In this document: piece by piece, positions 42,421-50,390 of the stretch
Layout of the letters: each line of letters begins with the position of its first letter
How positions within the stretch are numbered: position 1 is the stretch's first letter
NCBI RefSeq assembly: GCF_003149455.1
Contig: NZ_QFFK01000012.1
Coordinates: 62,001-126,000, forward strand
Length of the DNA: 64,000 nucleotides
Origin: Chitinophaga deserti
GTDB taxonomy: Bacteria > Bacteroidota > Bacteroidia > Chitinophagales > Chitinophagaceae
Direction: 5' to 3'
Notes under the pieces: model-generated
What the model saw: the letters and a program-made list of their open reading frames with translations, nothing else
The model's database searches: none
What the model was told of the DNA's origin: nothing
Made by a program: the position numbers and the translations under genes

Positions 42421-43806
42421 ATGAAACGACTATCGCTTCTTATCATATTTGTTGCCACCTTCTCGGCATCCTGTAATAAATACCTCGATACGCCTACTCC
42501 CAAAACGGAAGTAGTTGATGAAAAGGTGTTTGCAGACGATAAAACCGCTACCGCCGCGGTAACGGGGATCTATATTTCCATGAACAGCCTCAACTATATG
42601 TGGGGGAATGTTATGATGAACTTCCTGGCAGGGATACATGCCGATGATGTGTATTACGCCAGCGCATTCGAAGACTATGATGTGTTCAGGCAGGCGCGCC
42701 TTGTGCCTCAGAGCACATATGTAGAGCGCTTCTGGAGTGCCATTTATGGATACATCTACACCGCTAATGCCTGTGTGGAAGGGCTGACGGCTTCACAAAC
42801 GCTTTCTCCCGCTGTAAAGAATCAATTGCTGGGTGAGGCTCGTTTTATGCGTGCTTTCTTCTATTTCTACCTCGTGAATATGTATGGAGATGTACCGCTG
42901 GTACTCACTACCGACTACCGTGTTTCACAGACTTTACCCCGTGAAAAAACTGAAGTAGTATATAATCAGGTGATGGCAGACCTTAAAGCAGCCAAAGAGC
43001 TCCTGGGTGATAACTATGCTACCGGTAACCGTGTACGCCCTAATAAAACTGCAGCCTCAGCATTGATGGCAAGGGTATACCTCTATCGCCACGAATGGGC
43101 GCTGGCAGAAACGGAAGCGAATAGTGTTATCACAAACGGTAATTACGAGTTGCTTAAGAATCTGAACAATGTATTCCTTGCAAACAGCCGTGAATCCATC
43201 TTCCAGCTGCAGTCTGTGAACGTGGCAGGTGGCAGAAATACATGGGAAGCACAGGTGGCTATCCCAGCCAATGCTACTGCAGGCCCGCTCTTCCGGCTGG
43301 ATACCATTAACCTGATCCCGAAATTCGAAGCCGGTGATGCCCGCCTCGTTAACTGGACAGGCAACCGCACACTGGCCAGCGGCGCCACATACTACTGGCC
43401 TGCTAAATACAAAGTGCGCAGCAGTCCCACCGTGCAGGAAAACACAATGGTACTCCGTATCGGAGAACAATTCCTCATCCGTGCCGAAGCACGCATCAGG
43501 CAGAATAAGCTGACAGAGGGCCGGAGTGATCTTGATTCCATCCGCCTGCGTGCAAACCTGCCTGTACTGAATACTACACTGGATCAGGGGCAGCTGCTGC
43601 TGGCACTGGAGAAGGAAAGAAAACTGGAATTATTCGCAGAATGGGGCCACCGCTGGTTTGATCTGAAACGCACGCAGCGTTCCACAGCAGTGCTCGGACC
43701 TATCAAAGGCGCTACCTGGGCTCCTACGGATACCCTGTATCCCATTCCTTCCAATGCCAGAAGCACCAATATCAATCTGTCCCAAAATGATGGATATGAC
43801 AAGTAA
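42421..43806 (+). CDS. SusD/RagB surface lipoprotein
   Basis: 461 residues; lipobox A-S-C18 followed by N-K-Y-L-D. The TPR-like helical SusD fold is indicated by A-N-A-C-V-E-G near residue 114, L-L-G-E-A-R-F-M-R-A-F-F-Y-F-Y-L-V-N, and the C-terminal R-K-L-E-L-F-A-E-W-G-H-R-W-F-D-L-K-R, the family's strongest signature. It caps the SusC barrel of the preceding gene and binds the ligand. The 3' end overlaps the start region of the thioredoxin-like gene. Confidence 0.95.
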   Translation: MKRLSLLIIFVATFSASCNKYLDTPTPKTEVVDEKVFADDKTATAAVTGIYISMNSLNYMWGNVMMNFLAGIHADDVYYASAFEDYDVFRQARLVPQSTYVERFWSAIYGYIYTANACVEGLTASQTLSPAVKNQLLGEARFMRAFFYFYLVNMYGDVPLVLTTDYRVSQTLPREKTEVVYNQVMADLKAAKELLGDNYATGNRVRPNKTAASALMARVYLYRHEWALAETEANSVITNGNYELLKNLNNVFLANSRESIFQLQSVNVAGGRNTWEAQVAIPANATAGPLFRLDTINLIPKFEAGDARLVNWTGNRTLASGATYYWPAKYKVRSSPTVQENTMVLRIGEQFLIRAEARIRQNKLTEGRSDLDSIRLRANLPVLNTTLDQGQLLLALEKERKLELFAEWGHRWFDLKRTQRSTAVLGPIKGATWAPTDTLYPIPSNARSTNINLSQNDGYDK

Positions 43807-45589
43807 GTATATTGTAATCCTCCTCCTCATAACCGGCTTCACCGCGCGCTCCCAGGAGCGTGTGGTGCTCTTGCCGGCTAAGCCGGAAGCAGGCCAGACA
43901 GTGACGGTAACGCTGGACCCTTCCATTCCGGGAGGCACCATCCCGGCAGATGCTTCCGCCGTTACGCTGCAATTCACAACCTCCAATTTCTATGACCTTC
44001 CCTACCGCATGCCCATGCGGAAGGAAAATGGTAAATGGACCACCAGCTTTAAAGTAGCTCCCTACGCAGCCTTCGCCAGCTTCACGCTTACAAGTGGCGA
44101 TGTGGTAGAGAAACCTGCTACAGATAAACATTTTGAAGTGATGGTGTACAGGGATGGCAAACCCGTACGCAATGCGCTGCTTTACCGCGGCGGCAGTATG
44201 ACCACCCAGATGGGGAAAGGCGCAGGTGCCGCGGCTGCTCAGGCCAAACTGTACGAACAGGAACTGAAAGCTTTCCCCGACAACTACGAAGCCAAACTCC
44301 GCCTGCTGATGTATAAAGAATCTCAGGCTAAACTGCTCTCCGATAAAAAGAAATTCCGCCGGGAGGCTCACGAAGTGATCGCCGCCAAATGGATGGAAGC
44401 TCCTGCTGACAGGGGGAACATCAACCGGGTTACGATGGGCTACCTCATCATCGGGGAGCCTACACGCCTCGATTCCATCCGTAAGGAAGTAGGCGCCCGC
44501 TATCCGAAAACACCAGTGGGCCGGAGCCTGCAGGCCGATTTCCTGGCGAGGGAAAAAGATTCTGCCCGCCGCATCCGCCTGCTGGAACTGGCGCTGGAAG
44601 AAGAAACGCCCGCTAATCAGGCCGATTTCTCACCCATTCATGAGAAGCTGTTCGACCTCTACGCTAAAGCAAAAGATTCCGCCAATACCGTGCTGCATGC
44701 CGGAAAGATTCAGCATGAATTGGAAAGTCCCCACCTGCCACGTATCTATAAAGGAATGGCAGAAACACTGATCGAAAACGAAGTGGCCCTGCCGCTTGCA
44801 CGTACCTATACAGAACAGGCGCTGGCGATGGCAGATAAATGGCCTGCCGGACTGATCCGTTTCTTCCCCGAAACCGGCTTCATCATTCCGCTGGTAGATG
44901 ATTCCACCCGCAATGCCGTGACCTCCACTGCACGGGGCAACCTGCTGTCCATGTTAGGTGTCATTGATATGCTGGAAGGGAAAGATGCGGCAGGGACAGA
45001 TCATATGCGTGCTGCACTGGCAGCTTCGCACGATCATGAAACACTGGAAAACGTGAGCCGCTTTTACCGGCAAACGGGCCGGACAAAGGAACTCGCTGAT
45101 GTAGACGCATTACGCCTTGAAGAACTGAAAGCCGCAGTGGCCAAACAAATGATCAACAAGCCGGCTCCGGCGCTGAATTCTTTTGTGGACCTGAAAGGCA
45201 ATCCGGTAAGTCCGGACAGTCTCCTCGGTAAAGTGATCCTCATCGATTTCTGGGCCACCTGGTGCGTGCCCTGCATGCAGGAAATGCCTTACGTGCAGAA
45301 GTTGTACGACCAGTTTAAATCCAACCCCGATGTGGTGTTCATGATCGTTAACAGCGGTGCTAAAAATACCCTGGCCGACGCGCAAAACTGGAAAGGCAAC
45401 CAAACGTATTCTTTCCCCGTGTATTACAACACGGATTCCGCTATCGGAGAAAAATTCGGTTTCAACATTATTCCCGCCACTTACGTCATCGACAAAAAGG
45501 GCAGGATACGATTTGCCAATATAGGATTCGAGGGACCGGAGGTGGAATCTCGCCTTCGCGTTCAACTAACGATGGCATTAACACCTTGA
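43787..45589 (+). CDS. TlpA-like thioredoxin protein with helical repeat region
   Basis: About 600 residues; three in-frame ATGs (43787, 43790, 43796) precede the signal peptide, which ends near R-S-Q. All overlap the SusD stop by 11-20 nt, which points to translational coupling. The first part is an Ig/beta-sandwich-like region, then a long TPR-like helical stretch (about 150-460), then a thioredoxin domain with W-A-T-W-C493-V-P-C496, typical of the periplasmic TlpA/ResA thiol-disulfide reductases. Such proteins often follow SusCD pairs in Chitinophagaceae. Whether it maintains the receptor's disulfides or processes a thiol-containing substrate is unknown. A terminator closes the operon. Confidence 0.88.
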   Translation: MMDMTSKYIVILLLITGFTARSQERVVLLPAKPEAGQTVTVTLDPSIPGGTIPADASAVTLQFTTSNFYDLPYRMPMRKENGKWTTSFKVAPYAAFASFTLTSGDVVEKPATDKHFEVMVYRDGKPVRNALLYRGGSMTTQMGKGAGAAAAQAKLYEQELKAFPDNYEAKLRLLMYKESQAKLLSDKKKFRREAHEVIAAKWMEAPADRGNINRVTMGYLIIGEPTRLDSIRKEVGARYPKTPVGRSLQADFLAREKDSARRIRLLELALEEETPANQADFSPIHEKLFDLYAKAKDSANTVLHAGKIQHELESPHLPRIYKGMAETLIENEVALPLARTYTEQALAMADKWPAGLIRFFPETGFIIPLVDDSTRNAVTSTARGNLLSMLGVIDMLEGKDAAGTDHMRAALAASHDHETLENVSRFYRQTGRTKELADVDALRLEELKAAVAKQMINKPAPALNSFVDLKGNPVSPDSLLGKVILIDFWATWCVPCMQEMPYVQKLYDQFKSNPDVVFMIVNSGAKNTLADAQNWKGNQTYSFPVYYNTDSAIGEKFGFNIIPATYVIDKKGRIRFANIGFEGPEVESRLRVQLTMALTP

Positions 45590-45614
45590 TACGGAAACTA
45601 TGCTAATTGAATTA

Positions 45615-45642
45615 CCCCGGCACCTTTGCGCCGGGGTTTTTT
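45615..45642 (+). terminator. Terminator of the sigma-FecR-SusCD-TlpA operon
   Basis: 7-bp stem CCCCGGC / GCCGGGG with an 8-nt loop and a TTTTTT tail, 26 nt after the thioredoxin gene stop. The methyltransferase ATG is only 13 nt further on. Confidence 0.85.
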
Positions 45643-45655
45643 GTATCTTCCCCGC

Positions 45656-46285
45656 ATGCGCTACATCCGGTACTTTCTCTATCTCGCCTGGCATTGGGAC
45701 CTTGAATTGGCATGGTTTATCATTCGACGTGAAATTGCCGGGGAGAAGAAGTATGGTATACGCACCATTGGCACAGATTACCTGGGAGATGCCATCTCTT
45801 CCGAAGCCAAAGCCCAGGCTACGCAATATGAGCCTGTTAATTATTACACCGCCGAATGGCTGATGGATCATGTTACCGAAAATGAAAAGCAGACAGGCTT
45901 CCTCGATGTGGGTTGCGGAAAAGGCCGGATGCTGGCAGTAGCAGCAGCGTATGGATTTAAAGAGATAACAGGCGTGGAGTTTTCGCCTTCCCTGTGCGCA
46001 GCAATTCCACCGGGCAAGTATAATGTATTATGTGTGGATGCAAGGAAGATGGAAGTGCCCGATTCAGCAGGCGTCATTTTTCTGTTCAATCCTTTCAACG
46101 AAACCGCGATGGCCGATTTTACAGAAAGAGTAAAGGAAAGCCTGCAGCGCAGGCCACGAAGCATTAAAGTGCTGTATGCCAATCCGCAACACAAAGAGCT
46201 GTGGCTGGATGCGGGCTGGAAAGAAACGGCCGGCTTTGAGAAGCTGCGTTATCTGAAGGGATCGGTACTGGAATTAAATACCTGA
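45656..46285 (+). CDS. Class I SAM-dependent methyltransferase
   Basis: 209 residues from the ATG at 45656; the earlier TTG frame would lie inside the terminator. The Rossmann-like methyltransferase core shows motif I F-L-D-V-G-C-G-K-G-R near residue 90, motif II E-I-T-G-V-E-F-S and motif IV F-L-F-N-P-F-N-E. The N-terminal 60 residues are aromatic-rich with basic residues. The substrate is unknown; small molecule or protein are both possible. It starts directly behind a strong terminator, so it must have its own promoter or depend on read-through. Its stop abuts that of the convergent acetyltransferase with no gap. Confidence 0.85.
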   Translation: MRYIRYFLYLAWHWDLELAWFIIRREIAGEKKYGIRTIGTDYLGDAISSEAKAQATQYEPVNYYTAEWLMDHVTENEKQTGFLDVGCGKGRMLAVAAAYGFKEITGVEFSPSLCAAIPPGKYNVLCVDARKMEVPDSAGVIFLFNPFNETAMADFTERVKESLQRRPRSIKVLYANPQHKELWLDAGWKETAGFEKLRYLKGSVLELNT

Positions 46286-46594
46286 TCACCGTTTGCCGTA
46301 ATACTGCGGGTCGAGCTGACTGCGGTATTCCGGATGCCGCTCCACAAACCCCGCTACAAACGGGCAATATACCATCACCGGCTTCTTCAGGGAAGTGGCA
46401 AGCCGGAAAGCTTCCTTCGCCAATGCGGTAGCCACGCCTTTCCCTTCCAGTTCCGCCGGTACGGTGGTATGCATAAACGCAATATCTTTTTTATAAAACC
46501 GGTAAGTGAGTGTGGCCACTGCTCCGTCCAGCCATACCTCCAGCTGCTGGTTGGCCTCATTATTCACTACAGTATATGCCGCTTCCATAGCCAT
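46286..46594 (-). CDS. Small GNAT-like acetyltransferase (YidJ/PF14542-type), copy A
   Basis: 102 residues. Its compact half-GNAT pattern, M-H-T-T-V-P-A-E-L-E-G-K-G-V-A-T-A-L followed by a helix and C-P-F-V-A-G-F-V-E-R-H-P-E, is characteristic of the short N-acetyltransferase family PF14542. This family has the acetyl-CoA loop but lacks the usual N-terminal part. The ATG shares its A with the stop codon of copy B (TAATG), so translation is coupled. It is clearly a tandem duplicate of copy B. The substrate is unknown. Confidence 0.88.
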   Translation of the reverse strand: MAMEAAYTVVNNEANQQLEVWLDGAVATLTYRFYKKDIAFMHTTVPAELEGKGVATALAKEAFRLATSLKKPVMVYCPFVAGFVERHPEYRSQLDPQYYGKR

Positions 46595-46902
46595 TACAGA
46601 TTATTGGCTGATGGGTCTACGATGCGTTTCCATTCTGGGTGGCGCTTCAGGTAGGCTACAACCAGCGGACAGAGCGGTACCAGCGAGTACTTGTTTTCTT
46701 CGATGTATGCCAGCGTTTTCTCGATCAGTGCAGTAGCTACCCCTTTACCTTCCAGTTCTGCAGGAGCTTCGGTATGGATGAGCCATATCTTGCTGCCGCT
46801 TTCTTTATAATCAATGAAAGCCGTATGGCCTTCTACCGTTAATTCAAAGTGGTGGATGGCTTCATTCTTCACCAGTGGGAGCGCAATGTATTCTGCTTTC
46901 AT
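46594..46902 (-). CDS. Small GNAT-like acetyltransferase (YidJ/PF14542-type), copy B
   Basis: 102 residues, the same length as copy A, and aligned with it without gaps over the core: I-H-T-E-A-P-A-E-L-E-G-K-G-V-A-T-A-L, then C-P-L-V-V-A-Y-L-K-R-H-P-E-W. The N-terminal third has diverged, which suggests an old duplication with specialisation. It is the first gene of the coupled pair. A third, larger GNAT gene starts upstream on the same strand, 46 nt away. Confidence 0.88.
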   Translation of the reverse strand: MKAEYIALPLVKNEAIHHFELTVEGHTAFIDYKESGSKIWLIHTEAPAELEGKGVATALIEKTLAYIEENKYSLVPLCPLVVAYLKRHPEWKRIVDPSANNL

Positions 46903-46948
46903 GCCGTCAAGTTAATGATAAAAATAACACGGTCCGCCAGCGGCCAGT

Positions 46949-47548
46949 TCATGCCCCGGGCAGCCAGGGGATGGCGTTGGCAGAACTCGTGAGGTAATAC
47001 AATTTGTAATCTGCATCGGTAACCGCATAGGTGCGGAAACCTGCTTTATGATACCATGCAACGTTTTCCGGGGCTGAGGTTTCGAGGTAAACGGGGCGTT
47101 GTATCTTATCTGCAATTTCCATCACCGCTTTCAGCAATGTTCCTCCAGTGCCGCCCCGCCGGTTTTCAGGGATCACGCCAATAAACCACAGGTAACACAT
47201 CGGCACCTCGGGCCTTACCGATTGTACGAGCTGCCGCCGTGCTTTCACTTTCTGCAGGTTCTTCCACCCAATGGCCTGCCATACGAGCCGGATGTCCAGC
47301 CACATGGTATACCCATTTTCAGGCTTCCTGTCCGGGTAGAGGAGAAGGGCGCAGCCCTGTTTGTCGGCAGAAATCAGCACCTCGCCATACCGGATGCAAA
47401 GGTCGAACGCATATTCCATCAATCCCCGGATGTTCTTTTCCGCATTACCATGCCTGCGTACTGCGGCCAGTACACTGCGGTTTTGCGCGAAGGAACGCGT
47501 GAGGATATTGACTACCAGTTCTTTATCTGCACGATTGGCGTGTTTCAT
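46949..47548 (-). CDS. GNAT family N-acetyltransferase
   Basis: 199 residues with a full GNAT fold: the acetyl-CoA-binding segment reads G-V-I-P-E-N-R-R-G-G-T-G-G-T-L-L, followed by V-Y-L-E-T-S-A-P-E-N-V-A-W-Y and a G-F-R-T-Y-A-V ending. The N-terminal half (F-A-Q-N-R-S-V-L-A-A-V near residue 20) is typical of GNATs acting on small molecules. It lies just upstream of the two short acetyltransferases on the same strand and may be co-transcribed with them. The reaction is not known. Confidence 0.85.
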   Translation of the reverse strand: MKHANRADKELVVNILTRSFAQNRSVLAAVRRHGNAEKNIRGLMEYAFDLCIRYGEVLISADKQGCALLLYPDRKPENGYTMWLDIRLVWQAIGWKNLQKVKARRQLVQSVRPEVPMCYLWFIGVIPENRRGGTGGTLLKAVMEIADKIQRPVYLETSAPENVAWYHKAGFRTYAVTDADYKLYYLTSSANAIPWLPGA

Positions 47549-47867
47549 ATCCTAAACTTACTGACTTTTCCCCCTTTCACACATACTGCTTTAAGGAACA
47601 GGCAGGGGTAAGCCGGTGTAAACCCTTGTCAATGTATTGGTTTATACGCCGCTAACCTGCCCTTTACCCGTATACAAGCCGCCCATAAGCCGCCTCTATA
47701 TAGGGGCGGCTTATGGGCGGCTTAAGGGCGGGATATAGGCGGCTTAAGGGCGGCTTATCTATACCGGAAATTGTAGATTGAATTGCCGGAACCCGGCCTT
47801 TAAGGTGGCGAAATGCCGGCTTGTGTGGTTTACACTTTACCGCCTTCTGGTGATTGGCAGGCAGTAT
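47549..47867. repeat. Intergenic region with inverted and tandem 11-nt repeats
   Basis: 319 nt without a gene. A 19-bp perfect inverted repeat has arms 47676-47694 and 47705-47723 around TCTATATAGG. The right arm is the start of five successive 11-nt units (47705-47759) of the form GGCGGCTTAAG, with the third unit (GGCGGGATATA) the most changed. The block can form a large hairpin as DNA or RNA. Confidence 0.8.
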
Positions 47868-49037
47868 TCAGGAAGGGACACAGGCACTCGCCGTATTGCG
47901 CCGGGTAACCAGTTGGTTCCTGATTGCCATTGTTCCCAGTGCCATTAGTGCAAAAAATGCCCCTGCCCAGGGGGAGCTGGCAATTCCATAATGGGCAATT
48001 ACCCATCCGCTGGCGGTAGTGCCCACCACAATACCAAGGTTGCCGTAGGAAATGGCGAGGGTATTGGCGAACGCAATGGCGTTAGGGGCGGCAGATGTGA
48101 GGTAAGCGGCGGCAGTGAGGTAACAGGGGGCGTAAAACAGGCCCCAGAGTGCGAGGATCAGGGCATTTACAGTCCAGCCGCCACCAACAGACAGGCTCAG
48201 GAAGGGAATGAACAATGCCCCGCTGAGAAATACCGCCGTGGTAAGGGAAAGATTTTTTCCCAATAACCGCCCGGCTATCCAGTTGCCGGGGATGCCTGCC
48301 AGGCCAAATACCAGCAGCATGTAACTGATCCGCTCTTCATCCATCCCTTTTACTTTGCCCAGAAAATCCGCGAAATAACTATAGGTGCAGAACCATGCGG
48401 CAATAAGCAGCACATTGGTGACACTGCTGGTAATAAACACCGGATCGCGCAGGATGGCAGCCTGGCTGCTGAAGGATTCGTTTTCGCTCTTCGGCAATTG
48501 CGGAAGCCCCCAGAGCATGGCCAGCAGTGCAGAAAGACTGATCACCGACTGTGCCCAGAAGGCAGCCTGCCAGTTAAACCTTCCCGCCAGCCAGGTTGCA
48601 AATGGCACAGTAGTCACCATCGCAATGGCAATACCGCCCAGTACAATGCCCATCATCCGCGTGGCTTCTTTGGGAGGGGCCGCCTGTATAGCCGCGGCAA
48701 TGGCCGATGAAATCAATACGGGATGAAGAATGGCAGGGAGTACCCTCACGGTCATCAGCAGCCAGAAAGGCGGCGCCAGTGCGGATACTACTCCCGTAAT
48801 GATGAACATACCCATGGCAATACTCATAATGAGTTTCCGGTTAACACGGGAAAAGAGCAGTGTTACCACCGGCCCGCAAAATGCGATTACCATGGCGAAA
48901 GCACTCAGCAGCCATCCCGCTTTTTCGATGGGTATGTTATAGTGAGCCGCCAGTTGTGGCAGTATCCCGATTACACCAAATTCTGTTGTGATAATGCCTA
49001 TTATTCCAAGGCATCCGATATATGCTACTTTTTTCAT
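47868..49037 (-). CDS. MFS transporter (DHA1/AraJ-like)
   Basis: 389 residues with 12 hydrophobic spans and an MFS layout; the R-x-N-R-K-L loop after span 2 is the conserved inter-helix motif A remnant. The opening (G-I-I-T-T-E-F-G-V-I-G-I-L-P-Q) is typical of the AraJ/YdhP-type drug-H+ or sugar efflux branch. The substrate is unknown. The start lies 3 nt after the stop of the serine hydrolase, so both are one operon, divergent from an HxlR regulator that probably controls it. Confidence 0.9.
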   Translation of the reverse strand: MKKVAYIGCLGIIGIITTEFGVIGILPQLAAHYNIPIEKAGWLLSAFAMVIAFCGPVVTLLFSRVNRKLIMSIAMGMFIITGVVSALAPPFWLLMTVRVLPAILHPVLISSAIAAAIQAAPPKEATRMMGIVLGGIAIAMVTTVPFATWLAGRFNWQAAFWAQSVISLSALLAMLWGLPQLPKSENESFSSQAAILRDPVFITSSVTNVLLIAAWFCTYSYFADFLGKVKGMDEERISYMLLVFGLAGIPGNWIAGRLLGKNLSLTTAVFLSGALFIPFLSLSVGGGWTVNALILALWGLFYAPCYLTAAAYLTSAAPNAIAFANTLAISYGNLGIVVGTTASGWVIAHYGIASSPWAGAFFALMALGTMAIRNQLVTRRNTASACVPS

Positions 49038-49040
49038 GTC

Positions 49041-50297
49041 CTATTTTTCCAGTGAGGTGTAGAATGCGTTTTTGAAAAGGAAGCCCAGATCCCAGAAGGA
49101 AGCGGGGAAATATTCCTGCGTGAGGATGATGCCCACCACATTGTTTGCAGGATCGGCCCAGTAATGCGTATTGAATGCGCCACCCCAGAAGAAAGTGCCT
49201 TCCGGTACCGGCCCGTTCGCCTGGTTTTGAGGCGTTACAAGGCTAAAGCCCAGTCCAAATGCGAACTCCGGCCAGTCCCACTTAGCAGGTACCCCTGCAG
49301 GGATCTGTGAGGTGGTCATAAGGCGGATGGCAGCGGGGCTGATGAGGCGCTTGCCTTTGTACGTGCCGCCGTCGAGGAATAACTGCAGGAAGCGGGCGTA
49401 ATCTTCCGCGGTGGAGCTGAGGCCTGCCCCGCCGGAAGGGATGATGCCGCCGCGCAGCGGATAATCCGGATCATTGCCTTCATAGATCGGGGTGGTAACC
49501 GGTTCGAAACGCCCGTTTACAAAAGAAAATACCGGAGCGAGGCGGGCGGCTTTGGCTGCGGGGATACGGAAGTAAGTATCGTGCATGCCAAGGGGGGAGA
49601 AGATGCGCTCGCGGAAGAAAGTTTCCAGCGGCTGGCCACTCCAGATTTCAATGAGCCTTCCCAATACATCGATGTTGAGGCCGTAGGTGTAAGCCTCACC
49701 GGGGTGATGTGACAGCGGTTGTTTTGCAATGAGCTGTACGAAGCTGTCGAGGTTGCCCGCGCTGCCGATGCCCGTAGGCACTTTGTGTTTTGCATATATG
49801 GCATTGTGCCGCGGGTCAACGGAGAAAACGGGGTAGGAGATGCCCGAGGTATGCCGCAGCAGGTCGCGCACAGTTATGGCGCGGCGGGGTGCTACCGTGG
49901 TATAGCTGGTATCTTTAGGATGGTATTTATCCAGTACGCGGGTGTCTGCGAAAGCGGGAATGTAGCGGGAGATGGGATCATCCAGCAGGAAGCGCCCTTC
50001 TTCCCACAGCATCATTGCTGCAAGACTGGTAATTGCCTTGGTTTGGGAGGCGATGCGGAATATATCATTCGTTTGCATGGGACGGCCGGCAGCTGCCTGT
50101 CCGAACGCTTTGCGGTATATGATTTTCCCATTCCGGGCGAAAAGCAGATTGAGGCCGGTTACACGGTTTTCACGAACGAGCCGCTGTGCAAGGGAGTCAA
50201 TTTTGGCAGATTGAAATTCGGCCGGAGCGGTTAATTGGGAGAATGTTGCCTGTGTAAACAGGAAAGCTCCCAGGGTCAGCATGGTGATCTTTTTCAC
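49041..50297 (-). CDS. Exported serine hydrolase (beta-lactamase class C / esterase fold)
   Basis: 418 residues. The longest form begins at GTG (50297) with two lysines; an ATG five codons later gives a poorer signal peptide. The signal ends near T-F-S-Q. The S-x-x-K site is in I-A-S-Q-T-K-A-I near residue 90. Y-T-Y-G-L-N-I-D-V-L-G is the tyrosine motif, in the form found in EstB-type esterases rather than in true beta-lactamases, and the third motif region reads F-F-W-G-G-A-F-N. It is thus likely an esterase or peptidase of this fold. It is the first gene of an operon with the MFS transporter and diverges from HxlR copy 2. Confidence 0.85.
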   Translation of the reverse strand: MKKITMLTLGAFLFTQATFSQLTAPAEFQSAKIDSLAQRLVRENRVTGLNLLFARNGKIIYRKAFGQAAAGRPMQTNDIFRIASQTKAITSLAAMMLWEEGRFLLDDPISRYIPAFADTRVLDKYHPKDTSYTTVAPRRAITVRDLLRHTSGISYPVFSVDPRHNAIYAKHKVPTGIGSAGNLDSFVQLIAKQPLSHHPGEAYTYGLNIDVLGRLIEIWSGQPLETFFRERIFSPLGMHDTYFRIPAAKAARLAPVFSFVNGRFEPVTTPIYEGNDPDYPLRGGIIPSGGAGLSSTAEDYARFLQLFLDGGTYKGKRLISPAAIRLMTTSQIPAGVPAKWDWPEFAFGLGFSLVTPQNQANGPVPEGTFFWGGAFNTHYWADPANNVVGIILTQEYFPASFWDLGFLFKNAFYTSLEK

Positions 50298-50317
50298 GGA
50301 TTTAATAATTTAGCGGA

Positions 50318-50348
50318 ACAAATGTAGACCGGTTGCCCTTACATTTGT
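50318..50348. promoter_or_regulatory. Inverted repeat between the serine hydrolase and HxlR genes
   Basis: Perfect 9-bp arms ACAAATGTA and TACATTTGT separated by 13 nt, 21 nt before the hydrolase GTG start. The centre-to-centre distance is two DNA turns, so this is a plausible operator for the hydrolase/MFS operon. Confidence 0.5.
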
Positions 50349-50370
50349 GGGTAGACAACCTGTTGTATGG

Positions 50371-50390
50371 TACTAACAAAAATGTAAGTA
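50371..50390. promoter_or_regulatory. Candidate HxlR operator directly before copy 2
   Basis: TACTAACAAAAATGTAAGTA, an imperfect palindrome ending at the base before the ATG of the regulator. It matches the site at the start of HxlR copy 1 at 15 of 16 arm positions, with only the 4-nt centre and one arm base changed. Confidence 0.72.

Noticed and set aside
47676..47759. CRISPR-like array
   Set aside because: The units are 11 nt, directly adjacent without spacers, and no cas gene is in the window.
49041..50297. A beta-lactamase resistance gene
   Set aside because: The S-x-x-K motif fits, but the tyrosine motif has the esterase-like Y-G-L form and no canonical K-T-G is seen. A general serine hydrolase is the safer call.
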